Shown: piece by piece, positions 26,648 to 34,362 of the stretch | Position numbering within the stretch: position 1 is the stretch's first letter | How the letters are laid out: every line of letters begins with the position of its first letter | Origin: JACKBC01 sp041391125 | GTDB taxonomy: Bacteria > Chloroflexota > Anaerolineae > Caldilineales > Caldilineaceae | Length of the DNA stretch: 64,000 nucleotides | Assembly: GCA_041391125.1 (NCBI GenBank) | Contig: JAWKON010000007.1 | Span: 124,001-188,000 of the forward strand | Direction of reading: 5' to 3' | Translations under genes and position numbers: made by a program | The notes under the pieces: generated by a model | Told to the model about the DNA's origin: nothing | Seen by the model: the letters and a program-made list of their open reading frames with translations, nothing else | Database searches by the model: none

Positions 26648-27682
26648 CTATGATTCTTGGGAGCGGTTGCGTTGATTATTGCGTCTACGGTTGCCGCCGC
26701 GGCCATCGGACCGGTTATCGGTACGCCGGTCTGATCGCCGGTTGTCGTCTCGTCGATTATTGCTGCGTCTTTGGCGCCGGTTGCCGTCGTCGCTACGGTC
26801 GCGGTCGTCGCTACGGTCGCGGTCGTCGCTACGGTCGCCGCCGGTACGGCTGTCTTGGCGACGGCGCGGGCGGTCGCTTCGGTTGCCCCTTGGGGCATTA
26901 TCTGGCGTACTTTCAGTGGTTTCACTATCGTCATCTTCTTGTTCGTCGAGCAATTCGTCATCATCTTGATCCTGACGAAGCCCAAACTGATTCTCTGCCT
27001 GCTCGCTGCCGTCGCCTTCCTGATCTTCATCGTCCGTTTCACTCTCGGATTGGATGGATTGCAGCAGTTCGGCAATTTCAGCGGCGCAGGCGTGGCGCAG
27101 ATCGCCGTTGTACCAAATGCGCATTTCGTGGGTCAGTTTCTGCAGCAGTTGATTATAGACGACTTGCGCTCCATCGTCATCACTTTCGGCCAGCTCCTCA
27201 TATTCGGGATGCTGCGTCAGCCATTGGTCCAGCTTTTCTTCGGCGGCCCGTGGCCGCGGCCCCCAACTGGCCTGATATTGCCATTCTTCATCAAAAATCA
27301 GCAGCAGCGGCGTATCCAATTCATCCCAATCTGCGGGCAGATCCGGGTCGTCCACCAGCGCCATCAGCCGCGTCAGATCGTCATCTTCGCACACAATGTG
27401 CAGATCGATGCGCGGGCTGGCTTCGGCAATGCGCTGTAAAATGGGCAGCACCAAAATGGTATCAGGCGCATCATCGGCGGCAATGACCAGCAAGTTGAGA
27501 ATGTCGGGATATTGGGCAAATTGAAGCTGTTCTGGGGCGGGCAGGCGCGTCTCGCGATAACAGGCGCCCAGCAGATCGCCGTAGAACTCATTTTGCTCGA
27601 TAAATTCTGGAAACGAGAGCGCCGACGTAAATAACAACGCCGGCGAACTTTTTTGAATGGCATCTGTTAACATGAGCGTCAT
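26648..27682 (-). CDS. Thioredoxin-like protein (Thioredoxin_9 type) with disordered Arg/Asp tail
   Basis: About 344 residues. The N-terminal part resembles the Thioredoxin_9 family: DTILVLPILQRIAEASPRID, then DTPLLLIFDEEWQ and WGPRPRAAEE. The usual redox Cys pair is missing at the helix start, so it is unlikely to be a classical oxidoreductase. From about 230 the sequence becomes acidic, then a basic, Arg/Asp/Asn-rich tail with repeated DRSDDR units, expected to be disordered and able to bind nucleic acid. I chose the ATG at 27682 (27673 also possible), since farther upstream codons lie in the 82-bp repeat. It heads the minus-strand group with the SCO1-like gene. Confidence 0.7.
   Translation of the reverse strand: MTLMLTDAIQKSSPALLFTSALSFPEFIEQNEFYGDLLGACYRETRLPAPEQLQFAQYPDILNLLVIAADDAPDTILVLPILQRIAEASPRIDLHIVCEDDDLTRLMALVDDPDLPADWDELDTPLLLIFDEEWQYQASWGPRPRAAEEKLDQWLTQHPEYEELAESDDDGAQVVYNQLLQKLTHEMRIWYNGDLRHACAAEIAELLQSIQSESETDDEDQEGDGSEQAENQFGLRQDQDDDELLDEQEDDDSETTESTPDNAPRGNRSDRPRRRQDSRTGGDRSDDRDRSDDRDRSDDGNRRQRRSNNRRDDNRRSDRRTDNRSDGRGGNRRRNNQRNRSQES
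26785..26842. repeat. 18-bp tandem repeat inside the thioredoxin-like gene
   Basis: About three copies of the unit GTCGTCGCTACGGTCGCG. On the minus strand this encodes the DRSDDR repeats of the disordered tail. The length is a multiple of three, so copy-number change would not shift the frame. Confidence 0.75.
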
Positions 27683-27716
27683 TGTATCATAATGGGTGCA
27701 AAATTTCACAGAAGAT

Positions 27717-27799
27717 ATACTCGCGGTTGGCATAGACGAAAATGATCACACCTGATTTGAGTCGTGTGGTCGATTTTCATCGATGACAGAGCCCAGTAT
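27717..27799 (+). repeat. 82-bp dispersed element, copy C
   Basis: ATACTCGCGGTTGGCATAGA at the left and GATGACAGAGCCCAGTAT at the right. The outer ATACT/AGTAT words are inverted, like terminal repeats, and the element is bounded by TA. It lies in the divergent region between the thioredoxin-like and MFS genes. Confidence 0.8.
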
Positions 27800-27904
27800 A
27801 GCGGTCGAAAATGTGCAAGTATGCATTATAAATTGACGCGGGCTGCGAAGCATGTTATTTTGACTGCATTCTGCCAACCATCACCCCTCGAACGGATCTC
27901 GTAT

Positions 27905-29269
27905 ATGTCAGAACTGAATCAGGAAATTGCCTCGTTGCCCCACCCGCCCCCTGTCACCCGGCGCGAACAGGTGGGCTGGTATTTTTACGACTGGGCCAAT
28001 TCGGCCTTTTCCACCACGGTGGTTTCGGTATTTCTCGGTCCCTATTTGACCGCCGTGGCCAAAGCCGCCGCCGATGCCGATGGCTATATTCACCCCTTGG
28101 GCTTTGCCATGGTGGCGGATGGGCTGTTTCCCTTTTTGGTGTCGCTCTCGGTGGTTCTGCAGGTGCTCTTTTTGCCCGTGTTGGGCGCCATTGCCGACTA
28201 TTCAAATCGCAAAAAGCAGCTCATGGGCATCTTCGCCTACATTGGCGCCTTTGCCACCACGGCGCTCTATTTCGTTGAAGGCAGCAACTATTGGCTGGGC
28301 GCCATTCTGTTTGTGATTGCCAATTTGACCTTTGGCGCGGCCATTGTCTTTTACAATGCGTTTCTGCCCGAAATCGCCGAGCCGGACCAGCGCGACCGCG
28401 TTTCCTCGCAGGGGTGGGCGTTGGGCTATTTGGGTGGTGGCCTGCTGCTACTATTCAACCTGGTTTTTGTGCAATTTTTGGCCGAACCCATGGGGATTTC
28501 GACCGGATTGGCCGTACGCATTTCGCTGGCTTCGGCCGGGCTCTGGTGGGCAATCTTCTCGATTATCCCGCTGACGCGGCTGCGCAACCGGGCCAGCGCG
28601 CGGGCGCTGCCGCCCGGCTCGAACTTTGTGCAGCTCGGCTTTCGCCAGCTTGGGCACACGTTGCGCCAATTGCCCCAGTATCCCACCGGATTGCTCTTTC
28701 TGGTGGCCTATCTTTTTTACAACGATGGCATTCAGACGGTTATTGCTCTGGCCGCCCAGTTTGGCAGCGAAGAATTGGGGCTGGACACCTCGTCGCTGAT
28801 CCAGCTCATATTGATGGTGCAATTTGTGGCCTTTGGCGGCGCCCTGCTCTTCAATGTGCTGGCCAACCGCCTGGGCGTGAAGAGGGCCATCATGCTCAGC
28901 CTGGTCATCTGGGTGGGGACCACCAGCTATACATATGCGTTTGTGACTTCCGAGTTTCAATTTTTCGTCGTGGGCGTGGCCATTGGCGTGGTGCTGGGCG
29001 GCAGCCAGGCGCTTAGCCGCTCGCTCTTTTCGCACATGATTCCCAAAGGGCGCGAGGCCGAATACTTTAGCCTGTATGAGGTGAGCGAGCGCGGCACAAG
29101 CTGGCTGGGTCCCATGCTCTGGTTTGCCGCCCTCCAGTTTACCGGCAGCTATCGCATTGCCGTGCTGTCGGTTTCCATCTTCTTTATCATTGGACTGGTG
29201 TTGCTCAGCCTGGTCAACGTGCGCCGTGCTATTCTAGAAGCAGGCAACGAGCCGCCCGCCAATGTGTAG
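27905..29269 (+). CDS. MFS transporter, UMF1/Atg22-like family
   Basis: 454 residues with about 12 membrane segments. The N-terminus GWYFYDWANSAF is the signature of the UMF1 (vacuole effluxer Atg22-like) family, and IADYSNRKK is the usual MFS loop after helix 2. Bacterial members are thought to export amino acids or related small molecules, but substrates are poorly known. The ATG at 27905 is chosen because it lies just before this signature; an upstream extension to 27764 runs into the 82-bp repeat. The SDR gene follows 27 bases later, so the two are probably one operon. Confidence 0.85.
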   Translation: MSELNQEIASLPHPPPVTRREQVGWYFYDWANSAFSTTVVSVFLGPYLTAVAKAAADADGYIHPLGFAMVADGLFPFLVSLSVVLQVLFLPVLGAIADYSNRKKQLMGIFAYIGAFATTALYFVEGSNYWLGAILFVIANLTFGAAIVFYNAFLPEIAEPDQRDRVSSQGWALGYLGGGLLLLFNLVFVQFLAEPMGISTGLAVRISLASAGLWWAIFSIIPLTRLRNRASARALPPGSNFVQLGFRQLGHTLRQLPQYPTGLLFLVAYLFYNDGIQTVIALAAQFGSEELGLDTSSLIQLILMVQFVAFGGALLFNVLANRLGVKRAIMLSLVIWVGTTSYTYAFVTSEFQFFVVGVAIGVVLGGSQALSRSLFSHMIPKGREAEYFSLYEVSERGTSWLGPMLWFAALQFTGSYRIAVLSVSIFFIIGLVLLSLVNVRRAILEAGNEPPANV

Positions 29270-29296
29270 GTTTGAAATTCACCAAAAGGAGCCATC

Positions 29297-30187
29297 ATGC
29301 CAAAGAAAAAAGTGCTAGTCACGGGTGCAGCGGGCAAGATTGCCGGGCAGGTGCTGCCGGCGCTGCGTGAACGATATGAGCTGACGCTGTTAGACATCAG
29401 AACGACCAATCGGGCAGGTGAGGAAGTGCCAGGCGTGCAGATTGCCGATTTGGTGGAAAAGGATCGCGACCAATATCGCCACCACTTCCGCGGCTGCGAT
29501 GCGGTGGTGCATTTTGGCTTTGTGGGCAATGCGGATCCTTCGGCGGGCAATGACTCCGATCGCCGCTTTTGGAACGAGTTTGCCAACGTGCAGATGGCAT
29601 ACAACATCTACCAAACGGCGCTGGAAGAGGATGTGCGTCGGGTGGTGGTGGCCAGCTCCAATCATGCTGCCGACTATTACGAGCCGCTCATTTTGGATGG
29701 GCAATGGGATTTTGTGGACCCCAACAAACGGGCGCTTTCAGACAATTATTACGGCTGGGCCAAAGAGGTGTACGAGCATTTGGGCTTTGTCTTCGCCGTG
29801 GGCAAGCAGGCGCAGCCCGCTTCGCCCACCTCTGGCGAAAAAGCGGCGGTTGGGCGCCAGCTTGAAAATGTGCAGATTCGCATTGGCGGCCCGCGGGAGA
29901 GCGACGTGGCCGGCTGCCGGCTGGGCGATCTGCGCTGTATGCGGCGGGCGCTGGCCGTTTACATCAGCGACCGCGACATGCAGCAGCTCTTTGTCAAGAG
30001 CATCGAGACCGCGAATATTCGCGATGCGCATGGCGTGCCGTTTCAGATTTTTTACGGCATCAGCGCCAACACGCACGCCTTTTGGAGCATTGTCAACGCT
30101 CGCAACATCATTGGCTACGCGCCGCAAGACAACAGCGAAACCCGCTTCGCCGAGCTGATTGCCAAACACATTGCGGCGTCAGCGTGA
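29297..30187 (+). CDS. NAD-dependent epimerase/dehydratase (extended SDR)
   Basis: 296 residues. The Rossmann glycine motif GAAGKIAGQ starts at about residue 10, DIR at the end of strand 2 suggests NAD, and the catalytic YYGWAK (Tyr-x3-Lys) is present with an upstream ASSNHAADYY Ser. The overall pattern (VVVASSNHAA, IRIGGP) resembles uronate dehydrogenases and related sugar-oxidising SDRs. A strong AAAAGGAG ribosome site is ten bases before the ATG. Operon with the MFS gene suggests a sugar-derived substrate, which is inference. An insert of about 20 residues (VGKQAQPASPTSGEKAAVGR) before VQIRIG is unusual. Confidence 0.83.
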   Translation: MPKKKVLVTGAAGKIAGQVLPALRERYELTLLDIRTTNRAGEEVPGVQIADLVEKDRDQYRHHFRGCDAVVHFGFVGNADPSAGNDSDRRFWNEFANVQMAYNIYQTALEEDVRRVVVASSNHAADYYEPLILDGQWDFVDPNKRALSDNYYGWAKEVYEHLGFVFAVGKQAQPASPTSGEKAAVGRQLENVQIRIGGPRESDVAGCRLGDLRCMRRALAVYISDRDMQQLFVKSIETANIRDAHGVPFQIFYGISANTHAFWSIVNARNIIGYAPQDNSETRFAELIAKHIAASA

Positions 30188-30250
30188 CCTTTTTGCAATC
30201 GGGCGATTGCAGAGTAATACCAATTGCCAATCTATGGGCCCGGGATCTCT

Positions 30251-30290
30251 GACCGGGTGACAAGGTGACCGATCACCTTGTCACCCGGTC
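30251..30290. terminator. Perfect 18-bp-stem hairpin between convergent genes
   Basis: GACCGGGTGACAAGGTGA and its exact complement with a 4-base loop. It lies between the SDR gene and the M20 peptidase gene, which converge. There is no U tract. The same words occur near 13.95 kb, so it is also a repeat family member. Confidence 0.55.
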
Positions 30291-30347
30291 ACCCTGTCAC
30301 TCATGGCGATTAGTCTGGCAAATCGTGTAATTATGATTTACGACCCA

Positions 30348-31487
30348 TTACCCACAAAAATCTTGCATAACCCCGCATAAAATATCCACGCACTGCTGCA
30401 CGCTGGCCAAGTCCACCCATTCGGTGAGGGCGTGGGCGCCGGCGCCGGCCGGCCCAAAGATGACGCAGGGGATGCCGGCGGCGGAGAGCAGCGCCGAATC
30501 CATCCACGGCGTATCGCCATAGATGCGCGGGGTACGGTTTAATTGCTGCTCAATCTGCGCCTGCACGGCCTGCACAATGGGCGCATCCGCTGGCGACTCG
30601 AACGCATCGCGCACCAGCGTCGTGCGCACCTTCGCTTTGAAGCTGGGATCATGAGCCGCGATCCGGTCCAGAATTTGCTGGATCTGCCCCTCCACCACCG
30701 CTGGCGTTTCGCTGGGGATGGTGCGCCGCTCTACGGCCAGCACGCAGCGGTCCGGATAGCTGGAAAGCTCGCGCCCGCCGGAGATGAGCGAGGCGTGCAG
30801 CGAGCCGCTGTGCAGCAGGGCGTGCGTGGGGTTGGCGCGCAGCGTGCGGTCCAGCTCTTCCAGCGCCACCAATACGTGACCCATTTTGGCAATGGCGTCC
30901 ACGCCCAATTCGGGCCGCGAGCCGTGGGCGGCCACCCCGCTCGTCTCCACCTCCAGCCAAATAAAGCCCCGGTGCGCAATACACAGATCCAGATGCGTGG
31001 GTTCGGTGATGATGGCGGCATCGGCGCGCCAGCGCGGATTCTGCGCAATGGAGGCCGTGCCAATGCTGGCGTATTCTTCGTCGGACACCGCCGTCAAAAT
31101 CAGATCCCCCGCCAGCTTCATCGCCTGCGCCGCCCGCGCCGCCACCATGCAAGCGGCCAGGCTGGCCTTCATATCATAGGCGCCGCGGCCATAGAGCTTG
31201 CCATCTGCTACGTGTGGGGCAAATGGCGCCGCCATGCCCTCGACGCTCACCGTGTCCATGTGGGCGTTGAGCATCAGCGTTTTGCCGCCGCCGCTGCCGC
31301 GCGCAATGGCGATCACGTTGGGGCGGCCCGGCGCCGGCGCGTCCATTTCAACCTCCAGCCCGGCCGCGGCCAGCCAATCCGCCACAAAGCGGGCAATATG
31401 CGCCTCGCCGCTACCCCCCGGCGCCAAATCCGGATTCACCGACTCGATGGCCACCAGGTCAGAAATCAGTTGGGTTAGTTCGTTCAT
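30348..31487 (-). CDS. M20 family metallopeptidase (ArgE/DapE/CPG2-like)
   Basis: 379 residues, normal length. Metal ligands and catalytic residues appear in order: NAHMDTVS (His and Asp), RGAYDMKAS (bridging Asp), SDEEYASIG (general-base Glu pair) and EPTHLDL. A C-terminal YGDTPWMDSALLSAAGIP segment carries the last conserved region, and a dimerisation domain lies between. It hydrolyses an amide bond of an N-acyl amino acid or dipeptide with two zinc ions. A specific substrate cannot be assigned. It stands alone, flanked by hairpin repeats on both sides. Confidence 0.87.
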   Translation of the reverse strand: MNELTQLISDLVAIESVNPDLAPGGSGEAHIARFVADWLAAAGLEVEMDAPAPGRPNVIAIARGSGGGKTLMLNAHMDTVSVEGMAAPFAPHVADGKLYGRGAYDMKASLAACMVAARAAQAMKLAGDLILTAVSDEEYASIGTASIAQNPRWRADAAIITEPTHLDLCIAHRGFIWLEVETSGVAAHGSRPELGVDAIAKMGHVLVALEELDRTLRANPTHALLHSGSLHASLISGGRELSSYPDRCVLAVERRTIPSETPAVVEGQIQQILDRIAAHDPSFKAKVRTTLVRDAFESPADAPIVQAVQAQIEQQLNRTPRIYGDTPWMDSALLSAAGIPCVIFGPAGAGAHALTEWVDLASVQQCVDILCGVMQDFCG

Positions 31488-31510
31488 AGGATGTGCCTTT
31501 CGGGAAGTTT

Positions 31511-31608
31511 GGGGGGGTTAGGGATTAGGGATACGGGATTAGGGATACGGGGACACGCCATCCCACGCCGTATCCCTAATCCTGTATTCCGTATCCCTGT
31601 TTCCCCCC
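31511..31608. repeat. Long hairpin repeat of GGGATTAGGGATACG words
   Basis: The left arm has GGGATTAGGGATACGGGATT, and the right arm has the complementary GTATCCCTAATCCTGTATTC. It spans nearly all of the interval between the M20 gene start and azlD. It is a dispersed-repeat-like insertion and does not code. Confidence 0.65.
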
Positions 31609-31622
31609 AGTGTAGCCTCATT

Positions 31623-31934
31623 TCACAGCAACTGCAAAATGTAGAGGCAGATCATGCCGACGAGGATGGTGAGAAAGACGTTTTTAGTGCGCCAGGCCAC
31701 CACGGCGGCCACCAGGCTGGCCATGAGGCGGTCGTTGCTTATAAAGAGATTGAGGGCGCCCTGACGAATTGCTACTTCGGGGACGGCAATGGCGGTCAGC
31801 GCGGCCAGCGGCACAAAACGCAAGGCGCGCCGGATCAGCAGCGGCAGCTTGATGCGCTCCAATAACGCAATAAATGAGAAGCGATAGCCAAAGGTGATCA
31901 GACCGATCAGGATAAGCGTGAACCAGAGAGACAT
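31623..31934 (-). CDS. azlD: AzlD-like branched-chain amino acid exporter subunit
   Basis: 103 residues with three to four membrane segments, the standard size for the small subunit of the AzlCD exporter. The family pattern TFGYRFSF, LRFVPLAALTAIAVPE and a C-terminal VGMICLYILQLL is present. AzlCD-type pairs export branched-chain amino acids, or azaleucine. The ATG at 31934 is chosen because it has AAGGA upstream and begins the first helix; a start 36 bases earlier is possible. It is the last gene of a four-gene minus-strand run. A hairpin repeat at about 31957-32035 separates it from azlC. Confidence 0.85.
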   Translation of the reverse strand: MSLWFTLILIGLITFGYRFSFIALLERIKLPLLIRRALRFVPLAALTAIAVPEVAIRQGALNLFISNDRLMASLVAAVVAWRTKNVFLTILVGMICLYILQLL

Positions 31935-31956
31935 GCGCGTGATATTCCTTGGTAGC

Positions 31957-32035
31957 CGCTGCGAGTGCAACGCACGGCCTATGATCTGAATGGATGGTCA
32001 AAGTTTCTGGCGGCCGTGCATCGCACTCTGCGCTT
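31957..32035. repeat. Imperfect hairpin between azlC and azlD
   Basis: GAGTGCAACGCACGGCC on the left pairs with GGCCGTGCATCGCACTC on the right, about 30 bases apart. It splits two genes normally adjacent, suggesting a repeat insertion or an attenuator that lowers AzlD expression. Confidence 0.55.
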
Positions 32036-32088
32036 CACGTCGGAACATTCCACATGTCTTTCTGGAAGAGGAGAGGTTTGTCCCCGCA

Positions 32089-32829
32089 CTAATCGCGCTC
32101 AAACAACAACCCAGCAACAATACCGCTCAAAATGGCGGTGACCAGCCCCAATTTGAGCGGCATATGGAAAACGAGCAGCGCGGCTACGCCTGCTGTCACA
32201 ACCGTAACGGCGGCGGCGCGGTCTTTGATCATGGGCGCCACCAGCGCGATGAAAGTAAGCGGCAGCGAAAAATCGAGTTCCCAACTGGCGGGAATTTGCG
32301 TACCCACAAAGATGCCAATGGCCGTGGTGAGCTGCCAGGTGATCCACAGTCCCAGCCCTGCCCCCAGGAAAAACCAATGCGCGTTGTGCAGGCTGCGTCC
32401 ATTGCTTTGAGCGTCGGCGGGGTGTGCATAGCGCGTAATGGCCACGGCGTAGGCTTCATCGGTAAGCAGATAGGCCAGAACCATCTTCCACGGTGTAGAT
32501 AGGGCCGACAAATGAGGGGCCACGGATGCGCTGTAGAGCATGTGGCGTATGTTGACCACGGCAGCCGTAATGGTGATGACGATGAGCGGCGTATTGATGG
32601 CGGCCAGTTGCGCAATCACAAATTGGGCCGAGCCGGCAAAGACGATCAGCGACATGGCTTGGGCCAAAATAGTGGGCAGCCCGGCGCTGACGGCCAAGAT
32701 GCCATAGATCAATCCAAAGGGGAAAACGCCCAACAGAATGGGGGCAATTCCTTTGACGCCAGCCCAAAATTCCTGACTGGCCATGTGTGCGGATGGGACT
32801 TCAGAGGGAGCAATTGGCACGTTGTTCAT
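32089..32829 (-). CDS. azlC: AzlC-like branched-chain amino acid exporter subunit
   Basis: 246 residues, multi-pass. The conserved stretch FPFGLIYGILAVSAGL, then FAGSAQFVIAQL and NIRHMLYSASVAPHL, is diagnostic of AzlC. It forms the large subunit of the branched-chain amino acid exporter with AzlD. It is preceded on the same strand by an AraC regulator gene (60 bases away), an arrangement common for this exporter and suggesting local control by substrate. Confidence 0.9.
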   Translation of the reverse strand: MNNVPIAPSEVPSAHMASQEFWAGVKGIAPILLGVFPFGLIYGILAVSAGLPTILAQAMSLIVFAGSAQFVIAQLAAINTPLIVITITAAVVNIRHMLYSASVAPHLSALSTPWKMVLAYLLTDEAYAVAITRYAHPADAQSNGRSLHNAHWFFLGAGLGLWITWQLTTAIGIFVGTQIPASWELDFSLPLTFIALVAPMIKDRAAAVTVVTAGVAALLVFHMPLKLGLVTAILSGIVAGLLFERD

Positions 32830-32889
32830 GTGCCCATTATCGCGCTTTGGCTAGGGGCCGTCTTGTACAAAATTGCGCAACGGCGCCGT

Positions 32890-33720
32890 TCAGCCCCGAT
32901 ATTGCCCCGGTGGCACCCCCACCACGCGCTTAAAATGACGATTGAGGTGGCTTTGATCCGTAAAGCCCACCTGCTGGGCCACATCGGCGGGAGCCATGCC
33001 ATTGGCGAGCAGCCCCTTGGCGTGCTGCAAACGCAACTGCGTTTGATATGCATGAGGTGAGAGGCCAACCGCCGCTTTGAACGTGCGCAAAAAGTGATAG
33101 GGACTTAAATGCACCAGCGCAGCCAATGCTTCCAAACGCACATCGTGGGCATAGTTGGCGTCCAAATATTCTTGGGCTGGACGCAACGGCGGCTGCAAGC
33201 GCTGCACATGCAGCGGGCTGGCCGCCCGCGCGCTATCGGCGTGGCGCTGGATCAGGTGGCGGAGCATATGCCACAGGTGCGAATCGTGGGTCAGCGTTGA
33301 ATCATCATGCTCCAGCGCTTGATGCGCCTGCCCGATCTGCTGGGCCAAAATGGGGTCATCGATTACGGGCGCGGCAAAAAAAGGATAGTCCTGCGGACGA
33401 TCCGCCAAGGCTGAGGCCACGCGGCGCAGCAATTCCGCGCTGGGATACAACATGCGATAGCGCCACCCCTCGGCGCTGACGGCCTGGCCTGTGTGCACTT
33501 CGCCGGGGTTGATGATGACCACGCTGCCACTGCCCGCCACATAGTCTGCGTGGCGATAGCGAAAAGTCTCGGCGCCGGCCTCAATCACGCCGATGGCATA
33601 GCCTTCGTGTACATGCGGGCTAAATGCATGGGTGATGTAATGGGCGCGCAGCAATTCAAGATTGTCCAGCGTGGGATTGCGCCAAAAGAGCGTCTCTTCA
33701 CGATCGCAGGGGCGGGGCAT
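32890..33720 (-). CDS. AraC family transcriptional regulator with N-terminal cupin
   Basis: 276 residues. The cupin-like sensor (about 20-110) carries HVHEGYAIGVIEAG and INPGEVHTG. Two helix-turn-helix units at the C-terminus (about 175-275) end in GFTDQSHLNRHFKRVVGVPPGQYR, the AraC signature. It likely activates the azlC-azlD exporter genes directly downstream in response to an amino acid. It starts 11 bases after the flavin-reductase-like gene ends, so the genes should share one transcript. Confidence 0.9.
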   Translation of the reverse strand: MPRPCDREETLFWRNPTLDNLELLRAHYITHAFSPHVHEGYAIGVIEAGAETFRYRHADYVAGSGSVVIINPGEVHTGQAVSAEGWRYRMLYPSAELLRRVASALADRPQDYPFFAAPVIDDPILAQQIGQAHQALEHDDSTLTHDSHLWHMLRHLIQRHADSARAASPLHVQRLQPPLRPAQEYLDANYAHDVRLEALAALVHLSPYHFLRTFKAAVGLSPHAYQTQLRLQHAKGLLANGMAPADVAQQVGFTDQSHLNRHFKRVVGVPPGQYRG

Positions 33721-33731
33721 GGGTATCCTGC

Positions 33732-34274
33732 CTAATTCGCTCGCAGAGCTTTGGCCAAATGGACAGTTGTCGCCGCCAGCTCTTGCAGCCGCTCTTTGAT
33801 GACGTCGGACGTAATGTGCATGGTAGGCTGGCGGTCATCGCCAAAATCGGAACCGGTGGCGTAAACAAAGCGCGGCACGATCAGACAGCGGAAGTCGAGC
33901 ATCAAGCTGTTGGCCAGGCTCATCACAGACATATAGCTGGCGCGGCCGCCGGCGGCGCAGATAAAACCGACGATCTTGTTGTTCCAGGCGCGCAGCCCCA
34001 ATTCCAGCAAATTTTTAGCCGCCGCATTGACATCATAATTATAGATCGGCACGGCCATCAAAATGGCGTCGGCATCCTCAATGGCTTTGATCATGGCCAG
34101 TGATGTTTCGGTTTTGTGGGCGCTGACGGCGTCGCAAAATGGCAAATCCAGATCGCGCAGATCATAGAGAATGGGCGCAACGCCCAACGCCTGCAAATCT
34201 TGAATGGTCTGCCGGGCCAATATATACGAGCGGCTTTGGGGATGCAGCGAACAACTGATCACAAGAATATTCAT
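33732..34274 (-). CDS. NADPH-dependent FMN reductase family flavoprotein
   Basis: 180 residues. Flavodoxin-like fold with the FMN-binding loop ISCSLHPQSRS near the start, MAVPIYNYDVNAAAKN (the PIYN...K motif of the family) and GFICAAGGRASY. Members reduce FMN, quinones or azo compounds with NADPH. The ATG at 34274 begins the first beta strand and has AGAAAG upstream; a longer frame to 34370 adds residues with no homology. It leads the run with AraC, azlC and azlD, and diverges from the beta-CASP nuclease gene. Confidence 0.85.
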   Translation of the reverse strand: MNILVISCSLHPQSRSYILARQTIQDLQALGVAPILYDLRDLDLPFCDAVSAHKTETSLAMIKAIEDADAILMAVPIYNYDVNAAAKNLLELGLRAWNNKIVGFICAAGGRASYMSVMSLANSLMLDFRCLIVPRFVYATGSDFGDDRQPTMHITSDVIKERLQELAATTVHLAKALRAN

Positions 34275-34362
34275 GGCATAACTTTCTATATTAGACTTGC
34301 TCTCGAACCTTATGTGAATTACACTCTTGGCATTATCACCCGACAAATTAAAGGAGAACAGC

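Noticed and set aside
26488..27486. 332-codon plus-strand frame with Arg/Gly/Tyr repeats
   Set aside because: It is the reverse reading of the Arg/Asp tail repeat of the thioredoxin-like gene, not an independent protein.
30543..31478. 311-codon plus-strand frame
   Set aside because: Antisense to the M20 peptidase gene, which has complete metal-binding motifs.
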